Assembly (NCBI GenBank): GCA_022564695.1
Contig: JADFKX010000096.1
Span: forward strand, 1-7,768
From: Chloroflexota bacterium
GTDB lineage: Bacteria; Chloroflexota; Dehalococcoidia; SM23-28-2; RBG-16-64-32
Direction of reading: 5' to 3'
DNA length: 7,768 nt
Shown: piece after piece, positions 5,622-7,768 of the stretch
Position numbering within the stretch: position 1 is the stretch's first letter
Layout: the number at the start of each line of letters is the position of its first letter
Notes under the pieces: generated by a model
What the model saw: only the letters and a program-made list of their open reading frames with translations
The model's database searches: none
Told to the model about the DNA's origin: nothing
Program-made: the position numbers and the translations under genes

Positions 5622-6544
5622 TGAGATGCCGCTCCTTTTTGAAGATTAGAGAAGATGCGCGTCAGCCCTTCCGCGTTAGCGTTGGCGAACTCCTCGGCGC
5701 CGCTCATCTCCTTGATCTTCCCCCAGTTGTCTCGTATCTGCTCCAGGCTGATCTCACCGCTGGGGTCGAGGGCGACGCCCTTCCCCTCCACGATCGCTGC
5801 CCGCGAGAAGTAGCCGCCACCCGCCACCCACACGCTGCCCGTCTCCGTGCACTCCTCCGAGCACAGGTACGCCGCTATTGGCGACACTAACTCCGGCTTC
5901 AGCGCCTCCACCACCGGCGTTGGCAGAACGTCCTCGGTCAGGCGTGAGCCGGCCAGAGGCGCAATCGTGTTGGCGAGGATGTTGTACTTCTGACCCTCGA
6001 TCTTTAGGGTGTTCATCAGCCCCACCAGCGCCAGCTTCGCCGAACCGTAGTTGGTCTGGCCGAAGTTGCCGTACAGCCCCGCGGCCGAGGTTGTGAACAC
6101 GATCCGTCCATACTTGTTCTGACGCATCACCCTGAAAGCGGGCTGAGTGACGCAGAACGCGCCCTTCAGGTGCACCGCCAGCACCTTCTCCCAGTCCTCC
6201 TCCGTCAGGTTGTGAAAGGCGCGGTCGCGGAGGATGCCCGCGTTGTTGATGAGAATGTCTACCTTGCCGTAGGCGTCCAGCGCCGTCTTGACTATCGCCT
6301 CGCCGCCCGCCAACGTGTCCACACCGTCGTAGTTCGGCGTCGCCTCGCCGCCCGCGGCGCGGATCTCCTCAGCCACCTTGTCGGCCATGGCGCTGCCCCC
6401 GCCCGTGCCGTCGCGGGATCCTCCCAGGTCGTTCACGACCACCTTGGCGCCCCGCGAGGCAAGGAGCAGGGCGTGGGCGCGGCCCAGGCCGCCGCCGGCG
6501 CCGGTGACGATCGCTACACGGCCATCAAACCTAATTTCGCTCAT
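5618..6544 (-). CDS. MFE-2-type SDR, probable (3R)-hydroxyacyl-CoA dehydrogenase
   Basis: Predicted to oxidise (R)-3-hydroxyacyl-CoA to 3-ketoacyl-CoA with NAD. From ATG 6544 the protein has 308 residues, the size of the dehydrogenase domain of peroxisomal MFE-2 and longer than a plain SDR (about 250). Seen: TGAGGGLG at 14-21; VVVNDLGGSRDGTG at 36-49, with Asp39 pointing to NAD; NNAGILRDRAF (100-110); catalytic Ser153, Tyr166 and Lys170 (YGSAK). GLYGNFGQTNY (156-166) and NTIAPLAGSRLTE (192-204) are distinctive of the MFE-2 group. The usual SDR Asn is replaced by His125 in VHLKG, as in eukaryotic MFE-2. The C-terminal extension (about 245-308) includes IRDNWGKI. The frame is open to 6649, but GGAGGT five bases before ATG 6544 decides the start and the extra residues look non-coding. 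It is the first gene of the leftward block and overlaps the hydratase gene by 4 bp. Confidence 0.94.
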   Translation of the reverse strand: MSEIRFDGRVAIVTGAGGGLGRAHALLLASRGAKVVVNDLGGSRDGTGGGSAMADKVAEEIRAAGGEATPNYDGVDTLAGGEAIVKTALDAYGKVDILINNAGILRDRAFHNLTEEDWEKVLAVHLKGAFCVTQPAFRVMRQNKYGRIVFTTSAAGLYGNFGQTNYGSAKLALVGLMNTLKIEGQKYNILANTIAPLAGSRLTEDVLPTPVVEALKPELVSPIAAYLCSEECTETGSVWVAGGGYFSRAAIVEGKGVALDPSGEISLEQIRDNWGKIKEMSGAEEFANANAEGLTRIFSNLQKGAASQ

Positions 6545-6549
6545 ATCTG

Positions 6550-6555
6550 ACCTCC
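6550..6555 (-). promoter_or_regulatory. Ribosome binding site of the MFE-2-type SDR, flanked by an 8-bp direct repeat
   Basis: GGAGGT on the minus strand lies five bases before ATG 6544. It is bracketed by two copies of CAGATATG (plus-strand CATATCTG at 6542-6549 and 6555-6562). This creates a second ATG 13 bases upstream in another frame, which opens only an eight-codon frame. Confidence 0.75.
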
Positions 6556-6563
6556 ATATCTGT

Positions 6564-6633
6564 GGGCGGTTCCCGCTATTCATTTCACATTTCACCGCCC
6601 CTGTCAAACGATGGAGGACAGGGAGCACCGCCC
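6564..6633. promoter_or_regulatory. Repeat-rich putative operator/promoter region of the leftward operon
   Basis: Three copies of a 7-bp box occur: GGGCGGT (6564-6570, inverted) and ACCGCCC (6594-6600 and 6627-6633), starts spaced 30 and 33 bp, about three helical turns. The first two form a perfect inverted repeat. A second perfect 7-bp inverted repeat, CCCTGTC (6599-6605) and GACAGGG (6617-6623), overlaps a minus-strand consensus -35 TTGACA (6602-6607). The expected -10 around 6578-6584 is poor (AATGAA or ATGAAT), as at promoters that need an activator. This is the likeliest control site for the amine/acyl-CoA operon, though no regulator gene is in view. Confidence 0.4.
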
Positions 6634-6732
6634 TCTGAAGCGTCCCCATGCCGTCGCCTCGGCGCCGGCTCTATACGCGCTATTTTCCCGGTGCTATCAT
6701 CTGAGCCGAGTGGAGCGCTGTTTGTGAGAATA

Positions 6733-6761
6733 TTGACAAAGTAATCCGCCGCCGCTATAAC
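6733..6761 (+). promoter_or_regulatory. Near-consensus housekeeping (sigma-70/SigA-type) promoter for the solute-binding protein gene
   Basis: A perfect -35 TTGACA (6733-6738), a 17-bp spacer and a -10 TATAAC (6756-6761, five of six consensus bases) are seen on the plus strand. Transcription would begin near 6768, leaving a leader of about 57 bases before ATG 6825. This local stretch is clearly more AT-rich than its surroundings, which fits a real promoter. Confidence 0.75.
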
Positions 6762-6789
6762 TGACGTATCACTTTTAGACTAGTATAAC
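6761..6789 (+). promoter_or_regulatory. Possible second tandem promoter or motif repeat
   Basis: CTGACG (6761-6766), a 17-bp spacer and TATAAC (6784-6789) make a weaker promoter-like pair 28 bp downstream of the first. The same words recur: TATAACTGACG (6756-6766) and TATAAC-GT-TGACG (6784-6796). It could be a second start, a duplicated regulator site, or chance. Confidence 0.35.
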
Positions 6790-6808
6790 GTTGACGCGAG
6801 GGTTCAGC

Positions 6809-6815
6809 GGGGAGG
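6809..6815 (+). promoter_or_regulatory. Ribosome binding site of the solute-binding protein gene (GGGGAGG)
   Basis: GGGGAGG lies nine bases before ATG 6825 and supports that start, which also begins exactly at the expected Tat signal peptide. Confidence 0.75.
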
Positions 6816-6824
6816 CATCATCGC

Positions 6825-7768
6825 ATGGCTGAGTCCAAATACTGGAACCGATTCTGGCGCAGGCGTATCTCCAGGCGGACTCTCCTGGGCGCCGGTGCCG
6901 TGACCGTTGCCGGCGTGGCGGGCGCCGCGGTGGTCGGCTGCAACGGCGATGACGGCGGCGGCACGCAGACCACCCCCCGCGGCGGCAGCCCCGTCCCAGT
7001 CGGGAGCCCCCAACCTGGTGGCACCATCACCCAGGGCCGCCTCCTCGAAGCCGGCGGCATCGACCCCCACATCGACCTCACCGGCTTCGGCATCTACGAC
7101 CTGATGTACACGTACCTCTACTCCTGGCAGCCCAGCGTCGAGGAGGCCGTCCTCAACAACTTCGTAACTGAGATGGAGATCCCGGACGCCACCCACTTCA
7201 ACTTCACCCTCCGCCAGGGCGTCAAAGTCTGGCCCGCGCCTTACGGTGGCCCTGCCGCTGACGATGAGCTCACCTCTACAGACTGCAAAGAGAGCTTCCT
7301 CCGCCGCGGCACCGCCATCACCGCCCCGGACAAGCGCTACCCCCAGCGCTTCCTGCATGGCGGTGGCCGCCTGGAGACGCCGGACCCTTACACCTTCAAC
7401 ATCGTCCTGGACCGGCCCTTCGTCCCGGCCCTTCAGGATATGGCTAACCCCACCTGGGCTATCATCCCGGCCAAGGTGATAGATGCATACTCAAGCCTCA
7501 GCCAGAGGGCATTCGGCAGTGGCCCCTTCATGCTGGACGAATTCCGCGGCTCGGAGCGGATCGTGCTCAAGAGGCACCCCAACTACTTCCTTAACCCACG
7601 CCCCTGGCTGGACGAATATAGAATAATCGTCATCGCTGAGGGCTCGTCTCTCTTGGCCGCCTTCGAATCCGGTCAGCATGACATCAACGGCGCCGTCCTC
7701 TCCAAGGCGGACGCTGAGAGCCTCATGGAGAGCGATGACTTCATCGTCGATAAGTTCCCCTCCCTCTT
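6825..7768 (+). CDS. ABC transporter substrate-binding protein, family 5 (peptide/nickel type), Tat lipoprotein, 3' end outside window
   Basis: An open frame runs from ATG 6825 to the window end with no stop, giving 314 codons of a protein normally about 550-600 residues long. The N-terminus is a twin-arginine signal: RRRISRRTLLGAGA, with the key pair Arg17-Arg18, an Ala/Gly/Val-rich core, and lipobox VVGC with Cys39. The mature protein would be folded before export and lipid-anchored outside the membrane. A Gly/Thr/Pro-rich spacer (about 43-64) precedes the domain, which starts near GGTITQGRL. Family-5 hallmarks follow: FTLRQGVKVWPA (about 127-138), then FGSGPFMLDEFRGSERIVLKRHPNYF, the most diagnostic segment. 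These proteins deliver oligopeptides, nickel, opines or other small solutes to an ABC importer. The permease and ATPase genes would be expected downstream, outside the window. It is divergent from the amine/acyl-CoA operon and has its own strong promoter. Confidence 0.93.
   Translation, partial: MAESKYWNRFWRRRISRRTLLGAGAVTVAGVAGAAVVGCNGDDGGGTQTTPRGGSPVPVGSPQPGGTITQGRLLEAGGIDPHIDLTGFGIYDLMYTYLYSWQPSVEEAVLNNFVTEMEIPDATHFNFTLRQGVKVWPAPYGGPAADDELTSTDCKESFLRRGTAITAPDKRYPQRFLHGGGRLETPDPYTFNIVLDRPFVPALQDMANPTWAIIPAKVIDAYSSLSQRAFGSGPFMLDEFRGSERIVLKRHPNYFLNPRPWLDEYRIIVIAEGSSLLAAFESGQHDINGAVLSKADAESLMESDDFIVDKFPSL

Noticed and set aside
5016..5624. 202-codon open frame antisense to the MaoC-type hydratase
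   Set aside because: Antisense shadow of a gene with intact catalytic motifs.
6545..6649. 35-residue N-terminal extension of the MFE-2-type SDR
   Set aside because: The extension lacks a ribosome site and covers the operator-like repeats. ATG 6544 has GGAGGT at five bases and begins right at the usual MFE-2 N-terminus.
6804..7358. 184-codon minus-strand open frame opposite the solute-binding protein
   Set aside because: Gly/Ala/Val-rich antisense shadow. The plus-strand frame has a promoter, ribosome site, Tat signal and family-5 motifs and is simply cut by the window end.

Overview
The window is GC-rich bacterial DNA whose style suggests Chloroflexota, possibly the Dehalococcoidia/SAR202 group. 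That placement is an inference. It rests on a lipoprotein with a Thr-Pro linker after its lipobox, a Tat-exported family-5 solute-binding lipoprotein, many secondary-metabolism-type oxidoreductases, and strong C-ending codon use. No RNA gene, CRISPR array, transposase or replication origin was seen.

Layout. Positions 1-1844 read rightward: the 3' end of a glutamine-synthetase-like gene, a 197-bp gap, a classical NAD-type short-chain dehydrogenase (SDR), and a small lipoprotein. The gap holds a decayed second copy of the glutamine-synthetase 3' end. At about 1853-1885 an inverted repeat separates these genes from a convergent leftward block (6544 down to 1876). In transcription order that block encodes an MFE-2-type 3-hydroxyacyl-CoA dehydrogenase, a MaoC-type hydratase (overlapping ATGA junction), a flavin monoamine oxidase, a beta-hydroxyacid dehydrogenase of the HIBADH/GLYR family, and a DinB-family protein. 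A 280-bp divergent region (6545-6824) follows, with a near-consensus housekeeping promoter facing right and several inverted repeats facing the leftward block. The last gene, rightward from 6825 and cut by the window end, encodes a Tat lipoprotein of the peptide/nickel ABC transporter binding-protein family.

How the genes may work together (inference). The binding protein captures a small peptide- or amine-like solute. The amine oxidase makes an aldehyde and ammonia, the beta-hydroxyacid dehydrogenase handles a semialdehyde or hydroxy acid, and the MFE-2 pair carries out the hydration and dehydrogenation steps of acyl-CoA beta-oxidation. The glutamine-synthetase-like enzyme could gamma-glutamylate an amine or recycle ammonia. 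The substrate cannot be read from the sequence. I found no clearly unprecedented system. The most distinctive points are the split MFE-2 pair inside an amine-oxidase operon, the duplicated gene junction at 131-351, and the repeat-rich divergent control region.
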